A program made the position numbers and the translations under genes. From positions 1 through 28,176 of IMG/VR virus record IMGVR_UViG_3300008012_000132: a stretch of DNA of 28,176 nt, one strand, 5' to 3'. The first letter of the stretch is position 1; each line of letters opens with the position of its first letter. Below are positions 13,899-20,426 of this stretch, in pieces. This DNA is from a virus. The notes under the pieces were generated by a model. The model ran no database searches. It had not been told where the DNA came from and saw nothing but the letters and a program-made list of their open reading frames with translations.

Positions 13899-14563
13899 TA
13901 AACCCTCAAATAACCACTACCTGGTTGCAGTTTCAACGATACTCTGTCTTCATCTTCATCCGCAGCGCGTTGGAACTCTTCCTCATATACAGACTTTAGG
14001 ATCTGAATACGCTCTGGCGCACGTTTCATAGCAATATAGTACGCTAATCCTGCGGCCATACAAGGGAAGAACCTAAACGGTAAGTCCGAATCATTAATCA
14101 AAGCGCCCGCGTCTTCAATTCTACGCACGTAATAGTAGATCAATTGATCGGTAGAGTTCTCTGGCACCGCCCATATATTAATTACAGGTGTAATCTGTCT
14201 GTTCAACCAATACTGACTAGGTCTACCCTGCGTTGTTTTATTCGGCAGCGTAACGTAATCACCACGACTGATACGTTCGACTTCATAGTCTGTGCCGTTA
14301 CGTCGTAATACTACGTCTAACAAATCAACGACATCACTGTTTAAAGATTCTGTTGCCTGCCCTTGAGTTAGCGTTATTGTGTTAGATTTCACTGTCCACA
14401 GGTTTAAACCACGGTTAGCCCATTCAGCAAACATCAAGTTCAGAGAACGACGTGCTGTTTTGGCATCGTAGCCAGTGCGAACTTCTAGTCCACACCTCTC
14501 GTATGCTTCCTCGATTATCTCTGCGATATCGAGATTGAAGTCTCTGGTTCCTGATGTTGCCAT
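13898..14563 (-). CDS. gp4-like head-tail adaptor / tail accessory protein
   Basis: A 221-residue protein. The N-terminal half is helical (FNLDIAEIIEEAYERCGLEV, DAKTARRSLNLMFAEWANRG) and is followed by LNLWTVKSNTITLTQGQATE and VVLRRNGTDYEVERISRGDY. The C-terminal helices carry FPCMAAGLAYYIAMKRAPER. The 'AYERCG-x-(E/D)', 'ARRSLN-xMF-x-EWANRG-NLW' signature is typical of phage tail accessory/adaptor proteins related to P22 gp4, which bind under the portal. Usually about 160-240 residues, so the length is normal. The gene precedes the 13575-13898 and 12931-13578 genes in the expected order. Confidence 0.8.
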   Translation of the reverse strand: MATSGTRDFNLDIAEIIEEAYERCGLEVRTGYDAKTARRSLNLMFAEWANRGLNLWTVKSNTITLTQGQATESLNSDVVDLLDVVLRRNGTDYEVERISRGDYVTLPNKTTQGRPSQYWLNRQITPVINIWAVPENSTDQLIYYYVRRIEDAGALINDSDLPFRFFPCMAAGLAYYIAMKRAPERIQILKSVYEEEFQRAADEDEDRVSLKLQPGSGYLRV

Positions 14564-14567
14564 TTAA

Positions 14568-15056
14568 TTAACCCATCTTTGTGTTTTTTACGCCACGTCC
14601 TGCCATTACACAGCCGCCGTTCATAAATCTTTCGCGCTCTTTACGTCTAGAATTCTTAATTGTTTGCGGAGAAGCATTTGTTCTTGTATCATATTTTCTA
14701 GACCCTTCCTTAACCGGTCTACCTCTGCTATCTTTTTCACCGTCTTCAGTCATATATACCTTGCTATCAATAGCTTTTAAGTCATCAATCATATGCTTTA
14801 GTTTTTTTTCTTTTAACAATAAAGACTTGCGACTCTCTTGACCTGTAGCTTTTCTTTTAGCTGCATTAAATCCGGCTCGAACTCCACTTGTTAACATACC
14901 TACAGGGCTTGCTGTGTTTTGATCTATTTTACTGCCCAAAAACGTTTCTAACTTTGGACTAGGATCAAAGCCTACTGTACCTTTTAATTCTTTTTGTATT
15001 CTTTTTAAAAGTGTACGAGACTTGAAGTTTTGACCTTCTCGTTTTCTATCAGGCAT
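14568..15056 (-). CDS. Basic helical protein with GGCVMAGRG C-terminal motif
   Basis: A 162-residue lysine-rich protein with long helical stretches (SLLLKEKKLKHMIDDLKAID near residues 80-100). No recognised domain. The end, NGGCVMAGRGVKNTKMG, shares the nine residues GGCVMAGRG with the C-terminus of the adjacent upstream gene. Strong positive charge could mean DNA or RNA contact inside the head. It overlaps that gene by one base (TAATG-like). Confidence 0.65.
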   Translation of the reverse strand: MPDRKREGQNFKSRTLLKRIQKELKGTVGFDPSPKLETFLGSKIDQNTASPVGMLTSGVRAGFNAAKRKATGQESRKSLLLKEKKLKHMIDDLKAIDSKVYMTEDGEKDSRGRPVKEGSRKYDTRTNASPQTIKNSRRKERERFMNGGCVMAGRGVKNTKMG

Positions 15057-15244
15057 TACATCGCTCCTTTATATTTGCCACCGCGCCCGGCCATTACACA
15101 GCCTCCGCCCATATAGCCTTTTTTAACTTTACCGCCGCTCATGTAGCCCTTCTTGACCATGCCGCCATTTTTCTTTTTTATTACACCACGGCCAATAAGA
15201 ACGTCTTTCTTAGTGATTTTACCGTCGCCACTTAAATCTTTCAT
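15056..15244 (-). CDS. Small EF-hand-like, glycine/lysine-rich protein
   Basis: A 62-residue protein. Residues 3-14 read DLSGDGKITKKD, an EF-hand or dockerin-like calcium loop (acidic or hydroxyl groups at positions 1, 3, 5, 9 and 12). This is followed by a helix, then by two KKGYM repeats and GGGCVMAGRGGKYKGAM. The last motif is repeated in the next gene. Function unknown; tiny size and dense lysines suggest a virion accessory protein. The gap to the upstream gene is 19 bases. Confidence 0.65.
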   Translation of the reverse strand: MKDLSGDGKITKKDVLIGRGVIKKKNGGMVKKGYMSGGKVKKGYMGGGCVMAGRGGKYKGAM

Positions 15245-15263
15245 AGCATAATCCTTTCGGTTA

Positions 15264-15491
15264 TCAAAATACTCTTGCTAGACCACCACGGCTAGCTTTC
15301 CATTTAATTCGTTTAGAAGACTTCTTCTTCTTAGCAGCAGATGTACACTGAGCCATCGTCGGCCTACATGCAGGATACCCCTTACGCTTCTCTCCCTTTT
15401 GACGGCCACAAGGTTTGCCTGTCTTACAGTCAACCCAACCCTTTCCGTCGTTTTGAGAAAACCATTTGCGTAAAGAATTTTCTTTTGCCAT
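15264..15491 (-). CDS. Small basic cysteine-containing protein
   Basis: A 75-residue protein with SLRKWFSQNDGKGWVDCKTG, KPCGRQKGEKRKGYPACRPTM and a lysine-rich tail (AAKKKKSSKRIKWKASRGG). Four cysteines fit C-x5-C, C and C in a compact metal or disulfide knot. The WFSQN-GKGWVDCKTGKPCGR pattern is widely conserved in marine phages and is of unknown function. Start: the ATG at 15491 overlaps the upstream stop by one base (TGATG) and fits better than a TTG one codon upstream. High positive charge suggests nucleic-acid contact. Confidence 0.75.
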   Translation of the reverse strand: MAKENSLRKWFSQNDGKGWVDCKTGKPCGRQKGEKRKGYPACRPTMAQCTSAAKKKKSSKRIKWKASRGGLARVF

Positions 15492-15775
15492 CAATAAGTC
15501 CTCGTACTCTTACGTCTTGTTTCTTCAACGCAACCACAACCAGAAGCTATGATGCCTCCACCACGGTATCTGTTCCTTGCAGGGCGTTTAGGATTATCCA
15601 CTGAAGTCATTAGTCCACCTGTTGCCGCTTTCTTAGTAGAGTTTCCCCAGTTGGCCGCCCCTACCTTGCGACACTTCGAGAGTGCTCCGCTTGCGTAGGC
15701 GCTTGGCCATACCTTGTATCGGGCTTTGACTTTGCGATAACAAGCGTCTTTTTTTGTCTTTGTTTTTTTTGACAT
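15491..15775 (-). CDS. Small basic protein with conserved 'KVKARYKVWPSAYASG' motif
   Basis: A 94-residue protein. Residues 9-38 read KDACYRKVKARYKVWPSAYASG then ALSKCRKVGAANWG. This is a recurrent marine-phage motif. The C-terminus, GGGIIASGCGCVEETRRK, is glycine/cysteine-rich. Start: an ATG at 15775 that shares TAATG with the upstream stop. An ATG at 15823 would extend into the upstream gene by 49 bases and is less likely. Probably a virion or DNA-binding protein; function unknown. Confidence 0.75.
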   Translation of the reverse strand: MSKKTKTKKDACYRKVKARYKVWPSAYASGALSKCRKVGAANWGNSTKKAATGGLMTSVDNPKRPARNRYRGGGIIASGCGCVEETRRKSTRTY

Positions 15776-16059
15776 TAGCCCTCCTCTCCGGCGATCGTGA
15801 GATTTGAAACGACATCTGACCACGGCTTATCATTTAAATTGGCCTTTCGTGAATTGCTCACCAGGTACTTCAACATATCATTGTTCAAAGACACCATAGC
15901 ATTAGTGTTACGGATTTCTGCTTCCATCACAGCAGTTCTAGTGTTCAAGTCAATCAACGTGCTAGACGTCCAACTTGTCCACTCTTTTGATACGAAACCA
16001 ATAGATCCAATTATTGCCGCTACCACGACACTTCCAATAACTTTTTGATCCATACGCAT
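15775..16059 (-). CDS. Single-TM small protein with a short coiled coil
   Basis: A 94-residue protein. After a short charged start (MRMDQK) comes one membrane helix (VIGSVVVAAIIGSIGFV, residues 7-23). A predicted extracytoplasmic helix follows (DLNTRTAVMEAEIRNTNAMV and on). Start: an ATG at 16059 overlapping the upstream stop (TGATG); a GTG at 16065 would create a longer overlap. Could be an envelope-associated factor (for example spanin- or holin-like) or an internal virion protein. The evidence does not decide. Confidence 0.65.
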   Translation of the reverse strand: MRMDQKVIGSVVVAAIIGSIGFVSKEWTSWTSSTLIDLNTRTAVMEAEIRNTNAMVSLNNDMLKYLVSNSRKANLNDKPWSDVVSNLTIAGEEG

Positions 16060-16304
16060 CACCACATCTTACACGACCAATACCTGGCCGTTAGTTTATC
16101 TAGTCTTTTCGTGTCACATCCGTGTCTTGCACGGAATGACTTACGACGCTTGGGGTTAGATTTTTTAATCTTCATATTGGCGTCACCAAACCTGATAACC
16201 TTCTCCTTGCCTTTATCGCAAGCCTTTACAACAAACTTCTTACCCCCAGAAACCTGACGCCTAGGCTTGTTGCATTTCATCTTGGATTTATCAATCTTTG
16301 CCAT
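16059..16304 (-). CDS. Small basic cysteine-rich protein with 'FRARHGCDT...ARYWSCKMW'
   Basis: An 81-residue, strongly basic protein. Cysteines occur at KCNK, ACDK, HGCD and WSCK. The C-terminal signature KRRKSFRARHGCDTKRLDKL then TARYWSCKMW is a conserved marine-phage module; I know it from proteins of unknown function in many cyanophages and podoviruses. Metal binding by the cysteines plus histidine is plausible. A basic virion protein that meets DNA is likely, but that is inference. Confidence 0.75.
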   Translation of the reverse strand: MAKIDKSKMKCNKPRRQVSGGKKFVVKACDKGKEKVIRFGDANMKIKKSNPKRRKSFRARHGCDTKRLDKLTARYWSCKMW

Positions 16305-16306
16305 GT

Positions 16307-16591
16307 TTACTCCACAAATACTGAAATTGTTGTGTTATCTGGTATAGACGCATAAACACCTTTTTTAGCTAAGATGCCGTCTCCAGGGATATACACCTCA
16401 TCCATCCCTTGAGATGTCTCATCAACTCTAAGCAATACTTTCCCAGAAGCTTCGGACTCGTTATCATAAAGTACAACGTGACCTGTAGCTCCAGATTCAT
16501 ATGTTAAAACAAGAGCTTGCAGACGACAGCGTCGAGAAACCAACGCTGCCGAGGTTTGAGAGTAAAACGATGTTACCTCATTACCAGCCAT
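16307..16591 (-). CDS. Small beta protein, tandem paralog of the next gene
   Basis: A 94-residue beta protein with RRCRLQALVLTYESGATG, HVVLYDNESEASGKVLLRV and VYIPGDGILAKKGVYASIPD. It aligns along its length with the product of 16601-16882: both have R-x-RL-x-(A/Q)-(L/I)-V, A-x-G, GxVLL, IP-x-(D/N)-GI, (K)xGV(Y/F) and a terminal TxxxxF strand. The two are clear paralogs. Small beta pairs at this position (just after the capsid operon) are often head-stabilising or decoration proteins. Function not proved. Confidence 0.75.
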   Translation of the reverse strand: MAGNEVTSFYSQTSAALVSRRCRLQALVLTYESGATGHVVLYDNESEASGKVLLRVDETSQGMDEVYIPGDGILAKKGVYASIPDNTTISVFVE

Positions 16592-16600
16592 ACTACTCCC

Positions 16601-16882
16601 CTAAGACAAGAAGATTGTTAGTTGGTTAGTCGAACCGGTAAATGCCGCTACAAAAACACCATCTTTAAATATAATCCCATTATCAGGGATATTCATTACA
16701 TGATGCCCCGTAGGGAACTTCTGTGTCAACAAAACGTCTCCGCTTGCGCTTCCGTCCTTGAGAGTAAACTCCCCAGCGGCAGCGGCAAAAATAACTATCT
16801 GACGCAAACGGGAACGACTTGGACCGACAATTGCGGCGGTTGTGCCTTGAACCCAATTATATGCGGTTACTGGACCTGACAT
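16601..16882 (-). CDS. Small beta protein, tandem paralog
   Basis: A 93-residue beta protein with VGPSRSRLRQIVIFAAAAGE, FTLKDGSASGDVLLTQKFPT and MNIPDNGIIFKDGVFVAAFTG. It is a paralog of the protein at 16307-16591. There are no cysteines and no membrane segment. The gap to the downstream paralog is 9 bases. Likely a small virion protein expressed with its twin. Confidence 0.75.
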   Translation of the reverse strand: MSGPVTAYNWVQGTTAAIVGPSRSRLRQIVIFAAAAGEFTLKDGSASGDVLLTQKFPTGHHVMNIPDNGIIFKDGVFVAAFTGSTNQLTIFLS

Positions 16883-16885
16883 ATG

Positions 16886-17071
16886 TTAATCCTTTTTTTT
16901 CGGAGGACGTCCACGTTTCTTTGCAGGCTTCTCTTCCCATGCCTCATTGACATTAGGTGTAGAAGGATCATCCGCTTTGAGCGTACCGTTCTCATTTCGT
17001 GCGCGAACTTTAGCGGTTCCAATTCCTCGAGCCGCTAGTTCTTCTTCGGTTGGGGGTGCGAATCTACTCAT
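16886..17071 (-). CDS. Small protein with AT-hook-like C-terminus
   Basis: A 61-residue protein: MSRFAPPTEEELAARGIGTA, an acidic/disordered middle and a basic tail KKRGRPPKKKD. RGRPP matches the core of an AT-hook (GRP flanked by basic residues), which contacts the minor groove of AT-rich DNA. No other feature. Conserved small proteins like this are common in marine phages. A role inside the capsid or in DNA organisation is plausible; it is not shown. Confidence 0.7.
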   Translation of the reverse strand: MSRFAPPTEEELAARGIGTAKVRARNENGTLKADDPSTPNVNEAWEEKPAKKRGRPPKKKD

Positions 17072-17081
17072 GACTCACCCC

Positions 17082-17306
17082 TTATGATGCCGCTATTGTG
17101 CCACCAGTGTCAGAACGCTTCCAGTTTGTTCCGTCAGAGAAAGCCAATATTGCAGAACCTGCTGCGCCGTTTGAAACAAATACAACAGTACCTGCGCCAG
17201 CGGCTGATGCTGAAGGTGCGTTTGCTACGGTGTAAGTTGGGACGACGATGTCGCCAATAAAGCCAGCAGTTGAAGTCACTGGACCTGAAAATGTAGTCGA
17301 TGCCAT
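17082..17306 (-). CDS. Short fibre-like beta protein
   Basis: A 74-residue protein starting MASTTFSGPVTSTAGFIGD, with an alanine/glycine-rich middle and the ending VFVSNGAAGSAILAFSDGTN then WKRSDTGGTIAAS. The FSDGTNWKR turn is seen at the ends of many phage fibre and adhesin proteins. It is the first gene after the terminator and the 168-base gap, so it probably starts its own transcript. Likely a small virion protein; a decoration or fibre-type role is inference. Confidence 0.7.
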   Translation of the reverse strand: MASTTFSGPVTSTAGFIGDIVVPTYTVANAPSASAAGAGTVVFVSNGAAGSAILAFSDGTNWKRSDTGGTIAAS

Positions 17307-17422
17307 TTTAGTACCCTTTGCATAAGGATTTGCCTTGTAGTCTATGCAACGTCAGGCGGGCGGATACCTGTCTACAAAGCTAATATGATGCCCATTACAA
17401 AAACAATACAACACATTAAACC
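17307..17422 (-). promoter_or_regulatory. Leader region with a possible weak promoter before the post-capsid block
   Basis: This is the only gap over 100 bases between supported genes, bounded by the terminator and the 17306 start. On the minus strand a poor sigma-70-like pair is present (TTGTAT at 17411-17406, CATATT at 17387-17382, 18-base spacer; 3 of 6 and 4 of 6 matches). An imperfect TTGTAG/CTACAA inverted repeat also occurs. A ribosome-binding AAAGGG lies just before 17306. The promoter call is weak; a phage-specific promoter would look different. Confidence 0.25.
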
Positions 17423-17451
17423 AAAAAGAAAGGGGCTACCGAAGCAGCCCC
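17423..17451 (-). terminator. Intrinsic terminator with cUUCGg tetraloop after the capsid gene
   Basis: On the minus strand a GGGGCTGC/GTAGCCCC stem closes over TTCG (bases 17451-17432) and is followed by TTTCTTTTT (17431-17423). Eight pairs, one of them G-U, a C(UUCG)G loop and a U-rich run make a textbook rho-independent terminator. It begins about 23 bases after the capsid protein's stop. It probably keeps the head genes from being expressed at the same level as the following block. Confidence 0.9.
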
Positions 17452-17474
17452 TCACAAAAACTGTAATTTACAGC

Positions 17475-18386
17475 TTATGCACCTGGTGAACCAAATACAC
17501 AACGTGGATCTGAGAATCCAAAGCTGTAACGCTCACGAGCCTTAAAGCGCATGTTACCTGTGTCAAAGTCTGCTTCCATGTTAGTGGATAGCGGAGTTCT
17601 TTCAAAGTGAACAAAGCCGCGAGGCGCGTCTGTTTTGATGAAGAATGCATCAGGGTCAGTTAGGAAGTCGTTGACTGCATAACCTTCTGGTAACATCCCC
17701 ATTGAACGTAGAGCGTTTGTGTCATTGTCGGCAGTACCTACACGTAGGTTAGATACCATCAAACGTTCTGCAACGAATTGCAATTGACGTGGGATCATTA
17801 ACTTAGTTCCACGTAAAGCAACCTTTAGACCACGTTCGTCAACAAACCCTGCGATGTTGATTAGAGCGTCTTCTAAAGAAGTTTCGTTCAAATCAGCAGC
17901 TACAGCAGGAGTGTTAGCTAGTGTTCCACCGTTTGTTAACGGGTGGTTAGTTGCACAAAGAGCAACACCGTCACCACCAGCAGAAGCACCACCTGTGAAC
18001 GCATTGTTCAATACAGCGGCAGCTTTAACCTGCTTAGAGTGAGCCATTGATCTTGCGAGGGCGCGTGTGTAACGACTGCCTAAACGGTCGTACAAGTTGT
18101 CCTCAATTGCTTCCTCAGTGATTGAGAATGCAAGTGCAACAGTTTCGTGGTTGTAACGAGCAGTGAATGCTTCGTTAGCGTCGTCGAAGTTAATTGCAGA
18201 ACCTTCTGACTTAGTAGGTGCCGCACCAAATCCAGCCAACATTACTTCTTCTTCAAACGCACGGTCTGAAGATTCAGTAGTGAAGATTTCTGAATGTTGG
18301 TTTTCGTACCGATTGTACTCCATGCCAAACAAGGCGTTGAGACCGGGTTCTAGCTCTTTCGCTAGTTGTGCGCGTGATATAGCCAT
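17475..18386 (-). CDS. Major capsid protein (HK97-fold)
   Basis: A 303-residue protein. The N-terminal part (MAISRAQLAKELEPGLNALF, then FTTESSDRAFEEEVMLAGFG) leads into the most conserved segment, SITEEAIEDNLYDRLGSRYT and RALARSMAHSKQVKAAAVLN (about residues 92-127). Next come ALCATNHPLTNGGTLAN, MIPRQLQFVAERLMVSNLRV and a C-terminal RYSFGFSDPRCVFGSPG. This pattern is a common HK97-fold capsid family of marine podoviruses, related in appearance to Mu gpT-like heads. A scaffold and a co-chaperonin lie upstream. An A/G-rich ribosome-binding sequence (AAGGGGG) precedes the start. Its terminator follows directly. Confidence 0.88.
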   Translation of the reverse strand: MAISRAQLAKELEPGLNALFGMEYNRYENQHSEIFTTESSDRAFEEEVMLAGFGAAPTKSEGSAINFDDANEAFTARYNHETVALAFSITEEAIEDNLYDRLGSRYTRALARSMAHSKQVKAAAVLNNAFTGGASAGGDGVALCATNHPLTNGGTLANTPAVAADLNETSLEDALINIAGFVDERGLKVALRGTKLMIPRQLQFVAERLMVSNLRVGTADNDTNALRSMGMLPEGYAVNDFLTDPDAFFIKTDAPRGFVHFERTPLSTNMEADFDTGNMRFKARERYSFGFSDPRCVFGSPGA

Positions 18387-18398
18387 CTGTTAGCCCCC

Positions 18399-19043
18399 TT
18401 ATACGCCAGTCACAGAAACAGTACCCTGTACAATACTTCCGTTTGGAGCATTGAAATGGTTGTTTAAGCGAACAATTAATGGAATACCAGCTACAGTGAA
18501 ATCAGCATTTTCTGGATCGTCTTGGACGCCCATAATACGCATAGATAACGCCGCCGTGGTAGCGATTGTGTTTAGGTCAGCAGTTGCTGAAGAGATACCT
18601 GTAGTATCACTACCGCTATTGCCACCTGCAAACGCGATGTTAGCAAATACTGCTGCGCGTACTTCCGCTTCAGTGTTTGCCGCAGCCACTACGTTAGATG
18701 TAGCGATTGTGAACGTCTGCATAGGATCGTCATAGACGAAAGCCTTGACAGGGTAGTTGGTATCAGCACCAGAACCTGGCCATGTGTTAGACCAGATAGT
18801 TGCGCCTGTTGTAGAAGAAACGTATTCACATCCCCAGAACACACCAACAATAGAGACAGTACCACCAGCCGCAGCTTGTAGATCGTCAATTACACCAGCC
18901 GCAGTCGGTATTACCGGCTGACCTTGGTATAGTTTGTTTGTGTTACCTGGAGCTATGCGATATTCCGTTGCCCCGGTAGAATTGGCTTGTTGGCCAATTT
19001 TCCCAATGGGTCGTAGCCCAAAGGATCCGTTAGAATTTGCCAT
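18399..19043 (-). CDS. Probable capsid decoration / stabilising protein
   Basis: A 214-residue beta-rich protein starting MANSNGSFGLRPIGKIGQQA. It continues with YRIAPGNTNKLYQGQPVIPT, VSIVGVFWGCEYVSSTTGAT and YPVKAFVYDDPMQTFTIATS, and ends in NNHFNAPNGSIVQGTVSVTGV. Proteins with 'NGSFGLRPIGK' and 'YDDPxxxF' lie directly before the capsid gene in many marine phages and are abundant in virions. I infer a decoration or head-stabilising role from this position; the fold cannot be read from sequence. Confidence 0.8.
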   Translation of the reverse strand: MANSNGSFGLRPIGKIGQQANSTGATEYRIAPGNTNKLYQGQPVIPTAAGVIDDLQAAAGGTVSIVGVFWGCEYVSSTTGATIWSNTWPGSGADTNYPVKAFVYDDPMQTFTIATSNVVAAANTEAEVRAAVFANIAFAGGNSGSDTTGISSATADLNTIATTAALSMRIMGVQDDPENADFTVAGIPLIVRLNNHFNAPNGSIVQGTVSVTGV

Positions 19044-19062
19044 AATAGCACCTCAATAAAAG

Positions 19063-19521
19063 TTACTCGGAGTCTCTTCGTGAGCCTCCGAAGGATACAC
19101 GACTCTGCCGATTATTAGTTATCGGCATTGAAGGATGTTGGTCCTTCATTAAATCCTGATCAACTGCTACCATTTGTTCGCGGGTCCGGTTCCCGTAATA
19201 CTCGGATCGTTCTTGGGCGGTTTCTACAGGTATGCGACACAGCATCAATCCACCTTGTCCGATGATGCCCTCAAACCGACCTTCGTCGATAGTGGGAGCT
19301 TCATAGTCTGGATACTCGTCCTTACGAACGGGTTCCCATCCTTCGCGTAGCTTAGTGTTGACGTTCATCTTATCGTCTTCACCGCGCATTGCGGTTCGAA
19401 TCCAACGATGCACAAAACCCGCAGGGGCTTCTGGTGCAGCAAGGCGACTGGGCGGTGCCCATGGTTTACGGCGCGTTTCTTTTTCGCGTGTTACGCTTTC
19501 GCGTGGTTTTCTGTCAGTCAT
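19063..19521 (-). CDS. Conserved hypothetical head-region protein
   Basis: A 152-residue hydrophilic protein. The basic N-terminus (MTDRKPRESVTREKETRRKP) is followed by APAGFVHRWIRTAMRGEDDK and WEPVRKDEYPDYEAPTIDEG. A middle segment EGIIGQGGLMLCRIPVETAQ leads to SEYYGNRTREQMVAVDQDLM. The C-terminus is short and basic (RVSFGGSRRDSE). The 'AGFxHRWIR' plus 'GGLMLxRIP' pattern recurs between scaffold and capsid genes in marine podoviruses. It may take part in capsid assembly. The gap to the upstream scaffold is 5 bases. Confidence 0.75.
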   Translation of the reverse strand: MTDRKPRESVTREKETRRKPWAPPSRLAAPEAPAGFVHRWIRTAMRGEDDKMNVNTKLREGWEPVRKDEYPDYEAPTIDEGRFEGIIGQGGLMLCRIPVETAQERSEYYGNRTREQMVAVDQDLMKDQHPSMPITNNRQSRVSFGGSRRDSE

Positions 19522-19526
19522 TTGTC

Positions 19527-20417
19527 TTACTCCTTCACAAACTTTGCATATTCTTCAAGCGGAACGTTTAGTCGCTTCGCCATCGCAATTTGGGAGGGTG
19601 AGAGTTTCACCGACCTACGCGCCTGTTTTGCAGTGTTGCGGGTAGCTGAAGCGCCAGCAGGTGCGACCTGTGCTCCGCCCGATTTCTTAGCCTTCGGAAA
19701 CTTCTGTGGAAATTCTACCCGAATACGCTTGTCTACTTCATTGTAGTACTCTTCGGTCGCCGGGTCAAACCCTTCTTCCTCTACAAGTCGTTTATGTAAA
19801 CCAAACGCGGCATAAGTCATGACCTCATCTGAACCAAACCATTCATTTTTACTCGCCCAATCTTCGGCTCGTGCATCTGGTTTAGCCGCAGGTGGGGCTG
19901 TTGGTGTGATAGGAGCGGCCGTCTGTTCTGGTTCTTCAACCTCTCGCTCCAATCGTTGTTTCGCTGTACGAACACGGTCTTGCTGAACAGCCATCTTAGA
20001 CAGTTGTTCTTGTGCTTCAAACATCGCATCCGAATCTCCTGCCTCATAAGCTTCACGGTATTTACGTTTGACCGCATCCGTGTGAGCTTCTAAGCGTGAC
20101 TCTTCTGAGTTAACGTAGCCTTTGTCTAAGTTCTTAACTTGAGACTTTAACTTATTGTTTTCACTCAATAATTGTTGAGCCATGCGAACAGCTTCTTCAC
20201 GATCTCTTTCTTCTTTCCGATATTTCTCGGTAAGTTTCTTGATTCGCTTCTGAACGTTGTTACTATAACTCTCCAGTTCATCAGGCTTTTCTTCAGCCGG
20301 TTCTTCTTTAGAAGCTTCGACTTTCGTCTCTTCCTCTTTTTCCTCAGAAGGTTCAGCGTCTAGTTCAATCTCAACGCCTTCTTCTTCTTCGATAATTTCT
20401 TGTGCTTCTTCGTTCAT
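19527..20417 (-). CDS. Capsid scaffolding protein
   Basis: A 296-residue protein. Residues 1-60 are extremely acidic (runs of E with K and A). A long helical/coiled-coil region spans about 60-170 (SYSNNVQKRIKKLTEKYRKE, RMAQQLLSENNKLKSQVKNL). A flexible PTAPPAAKPDARA linker follows, then AEDWASKNEWFGSDEVMTYA and a C-terminal helix with LSPSQIAMAKRLNVPLEEYA. An acidic, helical protein immediately before the capsid genes is the usual scaffold signature; C-terminal helices of scaffolds bind the capsid shell. The 'AMAKRLNVPLEEYAKF' end is typical of this family. Confidence 0.85.
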   Translation of the reverse strand: MNEEAQEIIEEEEGVEIELDAEPSEEKEEETKVEASKEEPAEEKPDELESYSNNVQKRIKKLTEKYRKEERDREEAVRMAQQLLSENNKLKSQVKNLDKGYVNSEESRLEAHTDAVKRKYREAYEAGDSDAMFEAQEQLSKMAVQQDRVRTAKQRLEREVEEPEQTAAPITPTAPPAAKPDARAEDWASKNEWFGSDEVMTYAAFGLHKRLVEEEGFDPATEEYYNEVDKRIRVEFPQKFPKAKKSGGAQVAPAGASATRNTAKQARRSVKLSPSQIAMAKRLNVPLEEYAKFVKE

Positions 20418-20426
20418 GGCACTCCC

